From: Rhexocercosporidium sp. MPI-PUGE-AT-0058
Taxonomy: Eukaryota; Ascomycota; Leotiomycetes; Helotiales
Direction of reading: 5' to 3'
Assembly: GCA_020746875.1 (NCBI GenBank)
Contig: JAGTJL010000018.1
Span: 620,001 to 684,000, forward strand
Length of the DNA stretch: 64,000 bases
This document shows positions 20,839 to 35,000 of the stretch, one piece after another (within the stretch, counting starts at the first letter, position 1; each line of letters opens with the position of its first letter). The notes under the pieces are model-generated. The model had not been told where the DNA came from and did no database searches. It worked only from the letters and a program-made list of their open reading frames with translations. A program made the translations under genes and the position numbers.

Positions 20839-20869
20839 TATATCTGGCATTTAATTTTTTAATTTATAA

Positions 20870-23115
20870 TTCTTATTATATATATTAAGAGTTTTCTTAA
20901 TATTCTCAAGATTTAAATATATTAGGAATTAAGTATTATAATCTTCCGGGAAGTTTTTTTATTTAATTAAATATTTCCTAATCTTACTTCTTTTATTTTG
21001 CTTATAATTAAAGATACTTTCGACTTTTTATTCTTAAAAGTCATCCTTTTCGCTTAATTCCGGAAGCTCGCCGAGAAAGTAATTATTTGCTCGCTTATTA
21101 GCTTATATTATATATGTTTTTAGTAAAGATATATAGAATATTAAATAGAGCTTTTCATATAAGCTTAATAGCTTTAGAGTATATACCGCATTACTTACGT
21201 ATTTGATAATCTGGAATAAGCCGATATATTTTGGCGATAACTTCTTAATCTTTAGTCGAATATTCTTAATATTAAGTATTTTTTATTATTTTAATTAGAA
21301 ATATTTATTTAGATGCCGGGCATTATAATAGCCTTCCCGATTTTATTACGCACGATCTTAAACTTTCGTAAGTTTAGCTCGTTAATTATTTAGTAACTTA
21401 ATTTTATCTCGGGCAGCTAATACTTTTTCTTTTTAAATATTATTTTTAAGGTTCTATAGTATTACTGGCTTATGGTTATAATAGACTTAAAATAAAGATA
21501 TTTAAAGCGTTTAATAAAAGAAATTATTATAAGTAAACTCGGTAAAAGCCAGTTTTCTTATTTTAACCTTTTTATAATATTCTATAAAAGACGTGGAGAT
21601 ATATCTTTAGATTTTATTTCTGCTTTTTTATTTATTTATTTAGTTAAAGATAATATATAAAATTTAATCTTTCTTTAATATATATATAAAAGTAAAAAAT
21701 AAACTAGAATTTATTAATAAATACCGTACTTTTATTAAATATAATACTTTAAAATACGCTAAAAAAAGAAAATACATTCTCGAATAACAATTCTGTAAGT
21801 TCGGGAGTATTAATCGTTTTATAATATATTAAGTACCGGGCTATCTTCGAATACTAGTTAATAATTATTAATATATAATTAAGATTTAAGCTATTAAATA
21901 AGTCTTTATAAGGCGGTAACCTTATAATAAAATCTATTAAAATCTCGGATTAAAGCCGGGAAGGCCTCGGAAGACTTATTAAAAGTTTATATAACGTATA
22001 TCGTTTCGATTTAATCTTTTAATAAATGTCGCATTTTTTAATATATATTTTAATATTATCTTTTATTTTATCTTAAAAGTAAGTTCTGCGGAAGAATTGC
22101 GAAGTCTTTATAATGCCGTAATATCCTGTTAATAAGTTATTATAATAAAGTTTTATGATTTTTATTCTTAATATTAGATTATTTAAGATATTGAAAAGAA
22201 GAGATTTGGTGTGAATGATCATTCTATTGTACGGGGATTTCTAGGTCTATATAACTACTTTAGCTAATCACGTGTATAGTCGCTTGTATAACTTAATTAA
22301 GCATTTGCTTGCGAGCTTACGAATTAGCGTAATCTCTTACCGGAAACCAGAGCTTCTGAGGTTTAAAACACGGAAGCTAAGGCTTCCGAAAGCCACTGTT
22401 TTAGCCCTGAATAACCTTTTACCGGAAGCTTAAAGCTTCCGAGGTTCAAAGCACGGAAGCCGGAGCTTTATGCGAAGCCGGAGCTTTATGCAAAGGTAGT
22501 TGATGCTTAATATAATCTTATATTATTAAGCGAATTTAGCCGAGGCTTAATATAATCTTATAAAAAATTCGCAAATTTTTAAAAAAAACTTAAATATCTT
22601 TATAAGATTCCGGCTTTAGTTATTCTTAAATCGAACGGATCCGCTTTAAGTCCGCTTAAATGCCGGCTGATCCGACTTTAAATCTTAAGCACTCGACTTA
22701 ATCTACTTTAAACTTATACTTACTGAATTTAATAAAAAGCTTATACTTGCGTAATTGTTTTATAATAACTTTAATATACTTACGGTATTCTTCTTTATTT
22801 TTAAAATAAATCAAAATATTATCGAAATATATAATAACAAAATAATTAATTAGTCGCGCTAACGCTTTATTAATATACGCTTAAAACGTAATTAAAGCGT
22901 TAGATAGCCTGAAAAGCATTATTAAATATTTAAAATATTTATATCTTATGCGGAAAATTATTTTCTATTCGTATTCTTTTTTAATTTTAATATAATAATA
23001 TACATCTTTTAAATTTAAGGCTGTAAATATTACGGCTCCGCCGAGACGGTCTAACGTCTTATCGACTAAAAGAAAAGGATAACGATTTTTAATTATTATC
23101 TTATTTAATTTACGA
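20870..23115 (-). mobile_element. RIP-degraded Ty3/Gypsy pol region, copy 1
   Basis: The minus strand at 22970-23110 encodes a decayed reverse transcriptase start: KLNKIIIKNRYPFLLVDKTL, DRLGGAVIFTALNLKDVYYY, the Ty3/Gypsy RT motifs 1-2. The rest toward 20870 is strongly AT-rich with many stops and would hold RNase H and integrase. 20891-22196 and 22566-23115 match copy 2 (41366-42660 and 43806-44360) closely. The RT-upstream part is absent here because the Helitron begins at about 23120. A different sequence (22196-22566) replaces some 1.1 kb present in copy 2. Confidence 0.8.
22196..22566. repeat. Less-degraded insert with CGGAAGC/GCTTCCG repeats
   Basis: Interrupts Gypsy copy 1. It contains several copies of CGGAAGC and its complement, two related blocks near 22337-22385 and 22427-22470 (ACCGGA...GAGGTT.AAA.CACGGAAGC), a duplicated GCCGGAGCTTTATGC, and a duplicated GCTTAATATAATCTTATA. 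It could be a short non-autonomous element or an LTR remnant. Confidence 0.5.
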
Positions 23116-23119
23116 GGTC

Positions 23120-26100
23120 TTGTCCGCGACGGCCCTCCGCAAGCTCCGGGGTCACGGGACCTCGCTACGGGCCATAACAATAGTAAATAATAATAATATA
23201 ATAATATTAAGTAAATAACACTTATAAAGTCAACTTAATATATAAAATATAACACGCTAAAAGTATATAAGTAAGCCTTAATTTCCTTTTATAAAATTTT
23301 ATTTCCGTAAGTAATATTAACGTTAAGTAAGTTACGGCTCGTTTTAATTTGTTTTCGATTTATAAGAGATATTAACGGTCTATAAGATATTTACTTTAAT
23401 TACTTTAACTTACGCCACCGATGCCTCCGCTACTTTAATAGCCTAAACCTACGCCGCCTCGCTAGCTCTCCCTCCCCTCTCTCTTTAAATATTTCTTTAA
23501 TAAGTTTTCCCTTTAATTTACGGTCCGTAAAAAAGCTAACTAGTGTCCGTAAGCCCTCCCCTTCTCCTTAACCTTACTCGCGTCATCCTCGCCCTCTATA
23601 GGCTGGTTGCCGTCTACGCCACCGTATTACGTTTAGGCCGTACCTTTTCTAGTAGTCGCTCTTTTAATTTAAATGCGCAACTTATTTAAATTAATAAGTT
23701 TCCTTTTTTTAAATTAATTACGGACCTCTTTTCGTTTATTACGAATAGCTATTAACGTGTAAATATACTAATTAATTCGTAACTAGGCAAGTTATACTTT
23801 TAAGTTATAAGTACTGTTAAAAAGGTACGGGGCTTTAGACGCTTTACGTTTAAAATCCTCGTTTTCTAAGGAAGTCGTGTAAAAACTATTATTATAATAG
23901 TAAAGGTACTTATTATTCTTTTTGTAAATTATATAACTTTTTTCTAGCCTTTTTTAGATTATAATTAATATTTTTAAATCCGTAAGTCGGGTTACTAGTC
24001 CCCCCCGCCGCCGCCGCCGCCGCCATTACTACTACTGCTATTACTAGTCCCTCTTTTGCTTCGGCGGGTCGCTCCCGTCGTCGTAACGATTCTGCGGAGG
24101 TCGCTCTTTTAATAAAGCGTCTTCGATTCGGTAAGTAATATATTTTCAGACGTGGATTTGAAGATTTTCGAACCGTAATTAACCGTTTTTTAATCCGCCG
24201 GCCCGCCGCCGCACTCCCTCTTAAAGGATACGCCGTTTCGCTGAGCTCTATAAAAAGCTAGCGGCTCTTCACGAAGAGGAGGCGGAGGTACTAAAAGATA
24301 AAGAAGAAGAGAATATTTAGGCGGTTTCGGAGTCCCCTTAGGCGAAAAGTATTAAGTTATAAATCCTATTAAGGGTCTTCTACGGGAGTATATTTTAATT
24401 TTAAATAAAAACCGGTTTACTTTTATAACTTTCGGACTTACTTTATAATTTACGAATAATATCTAACCTATAATACGACCGTAAATTAATTAAATTTAAC
24501 GAATATTTACTAATACTTCCGGAAATACTATATTCGGCGTATAGCCCTTATTCTCAATAAGTATTAATATACTTAGCCCTTTTACGCAAGACGTCCGCGA
24601 GAGGCCAATATATAATTAACCGTAAGTAAAAATAGGCGTCCGTAAATTTAACTCAATAATATAAAAGGACTGCCCTTACGACTTATTAATTATTATTATA
24701 AAGTATAAACGAACCGAAAACTGCTTTTAAGATAGCTTAATTCTTAAATTATTATTTATTATAATAAGTTTAATTTATAAAAGCACTCGTAACTATTCGT
24801 TAAAGTCTTCTCTTAATAATTGCGCTTTAATATAGTGCCTTCGTAAACTTATTACTATTAAACGGGACTTGTTATATAAACCTTTTAGCGAATTAAGGTT
24901 TTATAAAAGTAAAATTAACGTGCTTACCTTAAGGTATAACTTTTACGGAGGCATTAAAAGTAAATTAATATCTTATAAGACTTCTAGGGAAAAGTTATTA
25001 ACGTCTTTTATAACTGTATCGGCGTCCGTAACTTACGTATTTATTAAATAATATATCCATATCTCACTCGAAAGGCGGCCGAAAATTATTTTATTTAATT
25101 CCGTAATAATTATATTAAGCGTAAAAAGTAAACATTAGCCGCTAAAAGTATTTAAATCTCTTACGGCCTATAATATAAGATTTTATAGGTAAACGTAATT
25201 AATTAAGCCGGAAATATTAACTAATTAGTGAATATACTCGGGTATTATAACCGAATGCTTTTAAGTAATATTATATAATATATTATTAATTTAATTAATA
25301 AATTCCGGATTATAAACCCCTTCGCGGACCCGCATATTAATCCGTAAATAAATACGCTTAAGTCGTGGCCAGATAAACGACTTTTAAAGGCATGCGCTAA
25401 TAATATCAGCTCGAGTACTATTAATAATAATTAAGAGAATTTATGTAAAGTCGCTACTTAAGATTACGGGTATCCCGCCGAATAGCATATTATTTATAAA
25501 CCCCCGTAAATAGACTAATAAACGGTATACAACTTTAAAGTAATACTTATGTTATATTAACATTTTATCTTAAATAATTAAGTCCGCTTAATAAAATAAT
25601 TCGGCTAATAAATTCTATTTAATAATATTACTTACGGATTACTTATATATATTAATCGGAATCTTGAATTGCGAGTGCGACGTACGTCCGTGAGGTAATA
25701 ATAAGGCCGCAATACCCGTAAAGATAATGTAAAAAACCGTTTTCCTTTAATTATAGTAATAATAATAAAGTGTCTTAAATAAAAACGTTTTCTTAAAGCC
25801 TTCTTAGCCTTAAGCGTAAAAATATGCCGTTTACGGGTCCGTAGCAATCGCAGTAGTAATCTCCGTAAAAGCCGCTTATTAATCCGCGTTAAGTTAACGT
25901 TATATTTCTAAAGCTTAAGCGGCTAGATTGTCGTTTTACATTTTTATAATTTATTTTAAGTGATAACGGGTCCAGTCTTATATATTTTACGGTAAACTAT
26001 ACTCCGTAAGTAATTATTATAAGTCCGTAAGTCCCTTAATAAGTAAAAATAACCCGTAATTATAATGAGGATCGAGTAATAATAATAAAAACCCTTTTTC

Positions 26101-29100
26101 GCGACTTAAATAATAAGTTAAATCGTCGTAAAAGTATGACTTATATTTCTCTTAAATAGCTCGTGGGTCCGCAATCTCTTGTGAACGAATGCCAGTTAAG
26201 AAAAGCGTCCGTAAATTACTCGTAAAAATGAAAAGGATCGCTTCGTCGAAGCATTAATATCATTTTCGATTGTTTTCGACTAATTCACGCGTAATATAAG
26301 CAGTTTAATATATTTTGTGCGCTACGCCTTCGACTTAATATAACTGCTCGTATGATTTAGCTTAACGGAAGACCGTAAGTAATAGCCGTAAGTAAAACCT
26401 TTCGCCTAAAACAAGACTATAATAATATATATAGCCGATCCGATTCTCCCCTTTCTTACGCGGCGTCTATTCTTTCGTTCCTTAATTTTATACGTAATAC
26501 GTCAGGAACTCAAAATATAATAACGACTCGGCTTTTAAATAATTTATATTATATTTAAAATACGTTATAAAAATAAAACGGGCCGTATTTCTCTTTTCGG
26601 CGACTTTTACGGCCGTAAGACCGAGGGAGAAGTATATCGGTTGCTTTCCTTTAAGGTGTACTATAAGGTGTTAAATTAATAAGAACTCTTAATGTATAAG
26701 AAACTTAAACAGTCGCCATATTATTTCTAGAAGACTTACGTACTATACTTATACGTAATAAGTGATTTTATTATTTGTATTCGTGACAGTTAAAGTAGTT
26801 CGGTTCGTACTTTTATAAATATACTTATAAATATATTTTACAGCTTAGATAGACCCGTAAACCTTTACATTAATATGCGATCGATACTTATTAAGGAGAT
26901 ACGGATTATATGATATTATTTAGCGGTTATTTAACGTGACATCTTGTCCTTCTTTACGGACCGTAAACGTCCGCCTTTTATTTCGACGATAATATTTGAA
27001 GTAGCCGTCTTCCGTAACCTTTATAACTTCCGAGAACCTCTTTAGAAACCGCTTTTAGCACGACGCTAGGTTACTTAAGTACTTACGGGCTATACACGGA
27101 GCGTTTGGGGAAGCCGAGCCGTAAGGACCGTAAAACATATACGTTAAAACTAATTCCCGTAACTCACTCGTAAAATTCGTAATCTTATTTAAAACTTTTA
27201 TAATAATAATTTCATTTACTTTTATAAGAATTAAATAAGTAGCTATAGGTTATAAGAATACTAAGAGATATATATATAATAAGCTACGTTTTTAATATTT
27301 AATAATATATATATAAATAACGTGTTTATTAAATAACCCTTTTTTAATATTTCTTAAAAGTTCTTTAACTTTTAAGTAAAATATATAAGCTATTAAATTA
27401 AGGCGGTCCGTAAGTTGCTAACTTCTCTTTTCGCACTTACGGATGATTTCGGGCCACCGCGGGTTAGTCGTAAACGTAATAAAGAAAGTAAGTCGTCTAA
27501 AAAACCATATAATTACTATTAAATTTTAAAATAATTATTATATAAAATAATTCCTACTAATAAAAGAAGAAGGAAAAACATAACGACGATTTAATTCTTT
27601 AAAAAAGACATCTTCACAGATTAAAGTGTTCGTAAATCTATTATATACGTTTACACGGATATTTAATTAATACGTCCGTAACTAATTAAGACGGGTTATT
27701 TTGTAAGTAACGTAAGCGTTAATAATATATTATTAAAATAAACAGGTCGCTTAAAAGAGCGTAATATAATATTTTCGACGCCGCTCATGGAGTCGAAACC
27801 TGTAAAACGGTTATTAATTAAGCCGTAATTACTTCCGGATTTTCTTACGGTCTAAAAGCTTTAACGACTAATGCCACTTATACTCGCTGTACAAAAAGAG
27901 AAGAACGTAATATAATGGCATATACGCGGCCGAGGTTACGGGTACTTAATGAATCCGCGGACCGGTTTAGCCGGGTTCGCGGACCGCAAAAATTATATTT
28001 CGTCGACTGGCCTCATTATATTCGTCCGGAATAATCGCTATTATTTTATTTATTATAGGCAGGTTCTCGCGGCGTTTATTTACACTAATTTAAATAATTA
28101 ATTACATTTACAGGCTTAAGAATATCTTTAAATTACCGTCTTAAGTCCGTAAACGTTTTTTAGCTATCTTATAAACCGCTATAAACGAATTTACATTTAT
28201 AATTATCTTATATAAGTCGCGGAAAATAATAAAATCAAGTTAAGGGTCTTATTCTCGTCGAATATTAGCCGCGTAATTAAAGTCGTAAAAGAATAGTTAA
28301 ACAAAAGTAAGTATTTTTTAAGAGCTAGGAACTAACGGCCTTTAAAAGTAATATAATTCTTTATAAGCCGTAAAAGTATTAACCTCGCGTATTAAGTCAA
28401 TTCAATCGTTTTTCCTTATGCTTACGGACGTAAACGCTAAGGCTATATTATATTTGCGAATGTTCGTCCGAAAATCAGCACCTCGCGAGTCGCTGCCGTC
28501 TAAAAGTCTCCGTAATACGTCCGGAGGATTCCGTAAAAACTCTAATATAATATCGCTTTTCTTATAATAAAGCTCGAATTCCTTATTAATAATAGCCTCC
28601 TCGATCCAATATAAAGCTTCGCAGTATATGTAGATATATATTATATACTTAATGTCTAACGAACCGGTAATTATAAATATAAACCGAAAACCAAGCGGAA
28701 TCGGGCCCGGGAGAGGAATTAGCGAAGCAATTAAAGGTGTAAGCGTAAGTAAAGGGTTATCTATAGCCAGAAAAAGGGGAAATAATTAATCTACGGCCGG
28801 TAGAAGTACTAGCGGGTCGTTTATAAATAATAATAATAAAAGAGGAGGAGAAGGGTTATTTACAGCTGCTTTATCGGCCGCTATTTAAGTATACGTCCGC
28901 CGGCGACGTTTTATAGGTCGAGGATTGTGCGTAATAGGCGTAATAGAGCCGCTACGTGTCTGTCGAGGAGCATTGACGTCTAATTCGGCCAAAAGGCGTC
29001 GTAAAGCCGTGTTTCCTTATAAAAGCAATTAATAAGTAACCCGTAAACGCGTATAACGGACGCATAATATACTTATAATACGTCTTATATTGTCCTCTAA

Positions 29101-29170
29101 CGTGATTCGTCCGGAAGTCTTGCGCAGGACGATTTTAGTTATACCGAGAACACTACTATAGCGGAAAAGA
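23120..29170 (-). mobile_element. RIP-degraded Helitron (rolling-circle transposon)
   Basis: The minus strand gives two diagnostic blocks of fungal Helitron Rep/helicase proteins. Near 28230-28610 it reads NKEFELYYKKSDIILEFLRN, PPDVLRRLLDGSDSRGADFR and FFYDFNYAANIRRE. Near 26800-27005 it reads YYRRNKRRTFTVRKEGQDVT, then YNPYLLNKYRSHINVKVYGS and AVKYIYKYIYK. Trp and Gln codons are turned into stops. The downstream helicase part is too decayed to trace. The right-hand protein end (23125-23180) is a GC-rich stretch with complementary CGAGGTC/GACCTCG arms, compatible with a terminal hairpin, though a canonical CTRR end was not identified. A GCC-triplet run lies at 24002-24028. The exact 5' end is unknown. 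Confidence 0.75.
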
Positions 29171-29481
29171 GTCTATTTCTTCGAAGTTAACGTGATTAAT
29201 ATATTGTAAAGTGGCGATTCTAGTTAGGAAATGATACCTAAGGCGTTATTTAAGGAATTAAGTATATAACCTTTAAAAGTTTATATAAAAGACTTTTCCC
29301 TTATATAAAATTAAAAGAATTAAATACTTTTTTACCTTGAATCTTAACCCCTTAGAGTTATTAGGCTTTTTGCTTAATGCCTTACGCCGTGCCACGTCCT
29401 TTATTTGTTAAAGCCTTTACATTAATAACCGACGTAAAGAGAAAATCGTACGGATTCGTCTTTATACGACTTATATAAAAG

Positions 29482-31999
29482 GGCATAGCTAAATCGCCAT
29501 ACGTGAATCGCTAAATGGCCATACGCTAAAATCGTATTGACTTGGCGAGTGTCATTTATTAACCTTGCCGTGTTATACTAATTTGTATTGCGTAGCAAGG
29601 GCCCCTTATGTATTTCATAAATTCATAATTATATAATTAGCCCCTAGAATTGAAATTAAAGCTATTTAAATTACGTAGGTAAACAATTCAAGTTATTACC
29701 ACTATTACTACCACTCTTACTACTACTTTAATGGCTTTCATTCCTTGACCTTGTGGCCCTGCGCCTCCTATAGTATTTTATAGTGATATTGCTACTGGAT
29801 TTACTGTATGCTAGGCGCATGCGAAAGCTAATGGCTATGCTTTTAAATAACGGGATACTAAACCATTCCGTGTATTATTTGTCTGCGATCGCGCAGGTAA
29901 ATATGACTTAAAAGGGAAGCAAAAGGATGTATACTTTTCTAAAAGGCGCCAAAATATAGGCTTAAAGAAGTGTGGCTATTTAATGAGAGTCACTCTTGTA
30001 AAAGATAGAGTTTCAGGGGAATGGCAAGTGAAGGTATTAGAGGCTATATATAACCATGCGGCCTCTGCAGATTCTACAGCCTATTTAGCACATAGAATTG
30101 CTTCTACCTCCGTAGAGATTCGTGCCTCAATTGACACCTTAGCTAAGGCTAGTCTCTTAAATGCTCAGATTTTGTCAGCCCTATGAGAGGAAGACTTAAG
30201 TGTTACGTTAATCTTTAAAGATATCTTAAATCTTATTGTAAAAAAGCGTACAAAACAGTTGAATGGGAAGACCTCTATTTAATAGCTTATGGAGGTATTT
30301 TACCTTAATAATAATTATTTATAGTTTAAGTAATAAATTATATAGGAATTGCAAGTCAACGATTTTCATCCTTAATACCACCCTCAGAGCGGTCCCTTAC
30401 AACGACTCTTCTTTATCCACCCTACTTCCCTCGAGCTTTGGAAGTAGTATTCCGATGTCTTATTCCTCGATTGTATATATAAAACCAATCGATTCAATAT
30501 GCCGTTGCTAAATATATACGGAATAATAGGGAATAATATGACAGTTTAGCTTGGGTTAGCATTCCTGTTAAGAGAGACTTAGGAGGACTATAATTGGGCT
30601 ATTACTTAGTTTCGGTCTTTAATAATTGAGAATACTATTTTAGAGCCAGTTTTTATTGTTATAAATAGGGAATTAGCTTTAATAAAGTGTCTAAATATAC
30701 AATTCCTTAATTCTTAACATATCCTTTGCCGGTGGCACGTTAATATAAACGTATTAGTAAAGACTAAGAAGTACTTTCTAGGTCTAATTAAAGGAGAGGA
30801 TGAGAAGTGGACACGGCATCCGAGGTTCTAGGCATTCTTTAGCTGCTGGAATACACTGCTAGCTAGTACAATAGAGTAGACGTATAATGAATTACTAGAA
30901 GAAATAAGGGTCCGGTTTTTATTATAAGCGATGAGTTATTATGAAGGCACTTGGCTCTTATGGAAGGAAAAGTTTATAGCCTTTTAGGTTAACTAATTAA
31001 ATCACTTTGGGGTCACTGTTACAAGTCCTATTGAGGGTTGCTATGCTATTTTAAAGCTGTATTTATAGCGTGGGTATGCAGACCTTTAGGGTGTATTCCT
31101 TAAAATGTAACTTTTTTGGACCGCTTAATATACCGGCATTCGTACAGCTATTGCCTAGTAATAATTACGCCTTAAACATAGTATAAATATCCCCCTTTTT
31201 GCTGCTGTCCTTTAGTTTGTTTATAGCCGGGCTTTATTAAAGATTACATAGAAAACCAATAAGCTTTTCAACTAAGGGCTTCCTCTAGACGGCTGTATAT
31301 ATATTATATAATAGGTATTTAGTTTACTTTGCCTTTATATTATTTGAAAGAGAAAGTAAGAAGGTGGAGTAGTCTTTTTAAGTGATATTTATTTCTATTA
31401 ATATTATAATAGGCCTTAATCAAATGTTCCTCTTAGGCCATTAACTAGTCTTGCGCCTCTCTTACTCTTAAATTCAATGAAAGTGAAAGGAAAGGGAAGG
31501 CTAAAAGGTGCTCTAAGTAGAGGCTCGCGCGTAGCTCCCTTTAGTACTCGTCGAGATCCCTCATTCTTTGAACTCCCTTTTAGCTCTGCCCCTATATTAC
31601 TTGGCCAGACTTTTACAATATAAAGTAGCCTTTTTATAACTGCTCTTGTAATACAAAGACTAGAGTTTGGGCATCGGGATTTATATAAACCAGGTATACG
31701 TCGAGAGAGGGCATATATATAAGGCATTTCATTAGTATATTAGATAAATAATATTAAAGATGTTAATATAATTGCTATAGTTATAATACAGCGGGAGGTA
31801 ATTGGTGGCATTGAGGTGTATATATAAGATGCAGATTTTAAAGTAGATAATGATTTTGATGAGCTGGCATAACTGGGATTATATATTATATATAGTTATT
31901 TATATAAATTTTAGTAGTAATAAATGTACCCTTTATTTTCGGCTCGCTTCCTTAGCGTATGGCCATTTAGCGATTCACGTATGGCGATTTAGCTGTGCC
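29482..31999 (+). mobile_element. RIP-degraded MULE (Mutator-like) element with 10-base target duplication
   Basis: Inverted ends share 43 identical bases (29487-29529 versus 31952-31994, AGCTAAATCGCCATACGTGA...). They are flanked by the direct repeat TATATAAAAG at 29472-29481 and 32000-32009, the 9-11 base duplication typical of Mutator-like elements. The interior, from an ATG at 29731, reads a FAR1-type N-terminus (HAKANGYAFK, KKCGYLMRVTLVKDRVSGEW), a helical linker (HRIASTSVEIRASIDTLAKA), then the MULE transposase domain (YSDVLFLDCIYKTNRFNMPL, TREL-like VINRELALIKCL, and LCRWHVNINV). More than a dozen stops, mostly TAG for Trp or Gln, interrupt it. Dead by RIP. Confidence 0.92.
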
Positions 32000-32009
32000 T
32001 ATATAAAAG

Positions 32010-35000
32010 CATCTCGATTCGTAGTTAAGACTATTTATTAAAACCAGAAATTTATAATTTTCCGCTCCTTAAATTAAACGCCCCCTTTTTCCTTTAAAAA
32101 GACTCGACGATTAACGATAACACAAGAATTAAACTTAAATTAAGACAATTTATCTCGGCAACTTATTAATAGAGTTTAAACGGCCAAACCTAATTCCTTA
32201 AGGAGACGCCGGAAATTATAAATTATAAATAAAAGAATTAAAAAAAACATTATTAGCCTTATATTTTAAATTAAAATGTTTCTTAATAATTCGGAATATA
32301 AAAAATAAGCCTTAACTTAGACTGAAATCGCTAAGTAATCCGAACTCCTAGTTTTAAGGTTCTTATTAATATTAATTTTAATTTATAATACTTTATTAAA
32401 ATAAACTAAACATACGTTAATTAAAATTAATTAAAGAATTAGTAAATTTATTAGACTAAGACTAATAAGCCGGGATTAAAAGTTAATAAAGAATAAAAAC
32501 CCACGAATATCGTTAGTATTCGATAACAAAAATAATTAATATATGTTTTTATTATTTACGAAATTTTCTAAGTTCCCGAACTCCGATCGAATTAAATTAA
32601 ACATTAAAGCAGGGCCGAAAACCTTTTAAACTCGATTACCTTTATCCTCCTTAAACTTATTAAATACTTTAATTAATAATTTTATAAAACCCTTAAACCT
32701 AAGTCTTAAAAACTCAGAAATTATATCGAGAATTAAAGGGAACTTACGAGATATAACTATTAGCGATATTAATTACTTCCTTCGAGGGATTATGTCCCTC
32801 CTTAGGTCAGTAGGCATACTTTTCTTTTCAGGAGTAAACATTTCAGATTTTCTAAAGCGATACGTAGAAATTAATATAGATTATAAAGTATTAAAAAGTA
32901 ATTAAATTATTTATTTACTTTAATATTACGACAACTTCTGACGGGATATTATTAAAACTCTCCTGGAATAAAAAAATAAAATAAAAATAAAAAGTATTAA
33001 TAAAAGTATTAAAGTCGGAATTTAAAGAATATAATCGATAATAAATTTAAGAGTTTATAAACTTTTTTTAAAAATTCATTATAATTTAATATATTATTAC
33101 AAATCTTAAAAGCTATTGCCGACTTTATTCTTAAATCTTAAAAGCTTTTATATATTAAAAAATCCTTAATAAAATCGACTAAAGCAGACTTTTCTTTTTA
33201 AGATTACCGGCTTTCTCTCAAAATAAAATCATTAAATAATTCAAGATTAATGACTTTAAATTAAAATCTTATAAAAAAAAGTATTTTAAATTTATAAAAT
33301 ACGTTTTTAAGACAATTAAAAGTAAGTAAATAATAAAAGCTTTTTAATAAGAAAAACAATTAATAAAATTATATATAAAAGAAATTCAAGACTTAGTAAA
33401 AGAATATATTTAACTTTTAATAATTATTAAAATAATAAAAAAGGCACTTATTACGCTGCTTTTCTCGGAGAAAGCTAAAGTAAATACTAATAAAATAAAA
33501 ACTTTAATTATAAAAATAACTAACTTAAAAATAAACCTTATTTATTTTAAGTTAAATTAACTTTTAAATATAAAGCCTTATATTTTAAAATTTAGTCTTA
33601 AGAGTCGAATCTTATCTTAATACACATAATATAAGTTCATTAGTCCTGGGTATTCTTAATAAGATAGCAAAAGCGGAATAGTAGATTTAGGCGAAAGCGT
33701 TAATATTAATATAATAAGATACAGAAATAAAATATATAACTTTTATAATAACTAATTCGAAAGCCTATTATATAAGTTCAGAGATTAATATCCCTTCTTT
33801 TATTACTTTATTAATAATAACGTCTATTATATTAATAAGTATAAGAAGATTTATATTAAACCGCATCGAGAAAATACTTAATTAACTTAAAAAAAGTCAA
33901 GATAATCTTAAGTCATAATGATTTAATAAAAAACTAATAATATAAAATATAATGAAAACTTAAAGGCACGTAAATTCAACCGCTTAATTTATATTATCGA
34001 AAAACGACCGGAAGAGGTGAATTCGGCCTTAAAAAATTAATTAAGTAATCCTTTTAACGTAAATATTATATAAAGGAAAAAATAAGTTAGTTTCGAAGCC
34101 CTCTTAATGTCAATTAATGCGGCCGAAGCTAAAAAGAAACTAATAAGTATAAGAAAACCACGCTTTATATTTTTAATAAAAAGACGAGATTATAAAATAC
34201 TTTTGAATAAAACAAATAAAGAATTAAAAAGAATTAATAAAATTAACGAGAACGATAAAATAAAGGACGATCTTATTAACTTTAAAGTCGAAATTATAAC
34301 TAAACGCTTAATTAAAAGAAAAAAAACAATTAAAGTTTTAAAAAAGGAAAAATAAATAAATTAATATACTTTAATTATAGCCTAAAAGCGAGTAATAAAG
34401 AATATTATAAATTAAAACTTAAACCTTAAATTACGAGACTTATACAGATTATAATCGCGCTAGAATCGAATAATAAACCGCCAAATTCTAATTATTTCTA
34501 TCGAAGGAAGATACGAGGTCGAGATTATACTTATAAATAATAAAAAAGCGTCTCAATCGAACTTAAGATTAAATAAGCTTTTTATTAAAATAATTAATTT
34601 CGCGGAATTACTTAAAAAGTCCTTTAAAAAAAGAAAGGTTTTAATTAATATAATCGCTAAATAAACTGAAATTATTTACAATTACTTAAAAATGGCTATA
34701 TAAATACTGAAATTATAAGTCACGGTAGCAAAACAAATCAAAAGTAAAGCTATAATCGACTACGGAGCGGAGGTTAATATAATAAATCGAGCTATAGTAG
34801 AGAAAATAAAACTCTTAATCTTAAATTATAAAGCTTTAACGTTTATTATTATTATTAAAGACAAATTCATATTCGTAAGTTATATTTAAAATATAATAAT
34901 AAATATTAAAAGAATTAAAAACCATATCGATTTTATAATTATTAATAACGTAAGCTACGATATCTTATTAAATATATCATTTATTTTAAAAAATCATATA

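Noticed and set aside
24002..24060. GCC-triplet run possibly coding poly-Ala
   Set aside because: Sits in a stop-dense repeat; treated as low-complexity sequence within the Helitron region, not a gene.
25632..25847. A 71-codon Arg/Lys/Tyr-rich minus-strand frame
   Set aside because: Part of the decayed Helitron strand with biased composition; not a separate gene.
31416..31727. A 103-codon minus-strand frame inside the MULE
   Set aside because: Antisense to the transposase 3' region of a dead element; no homology recognised.
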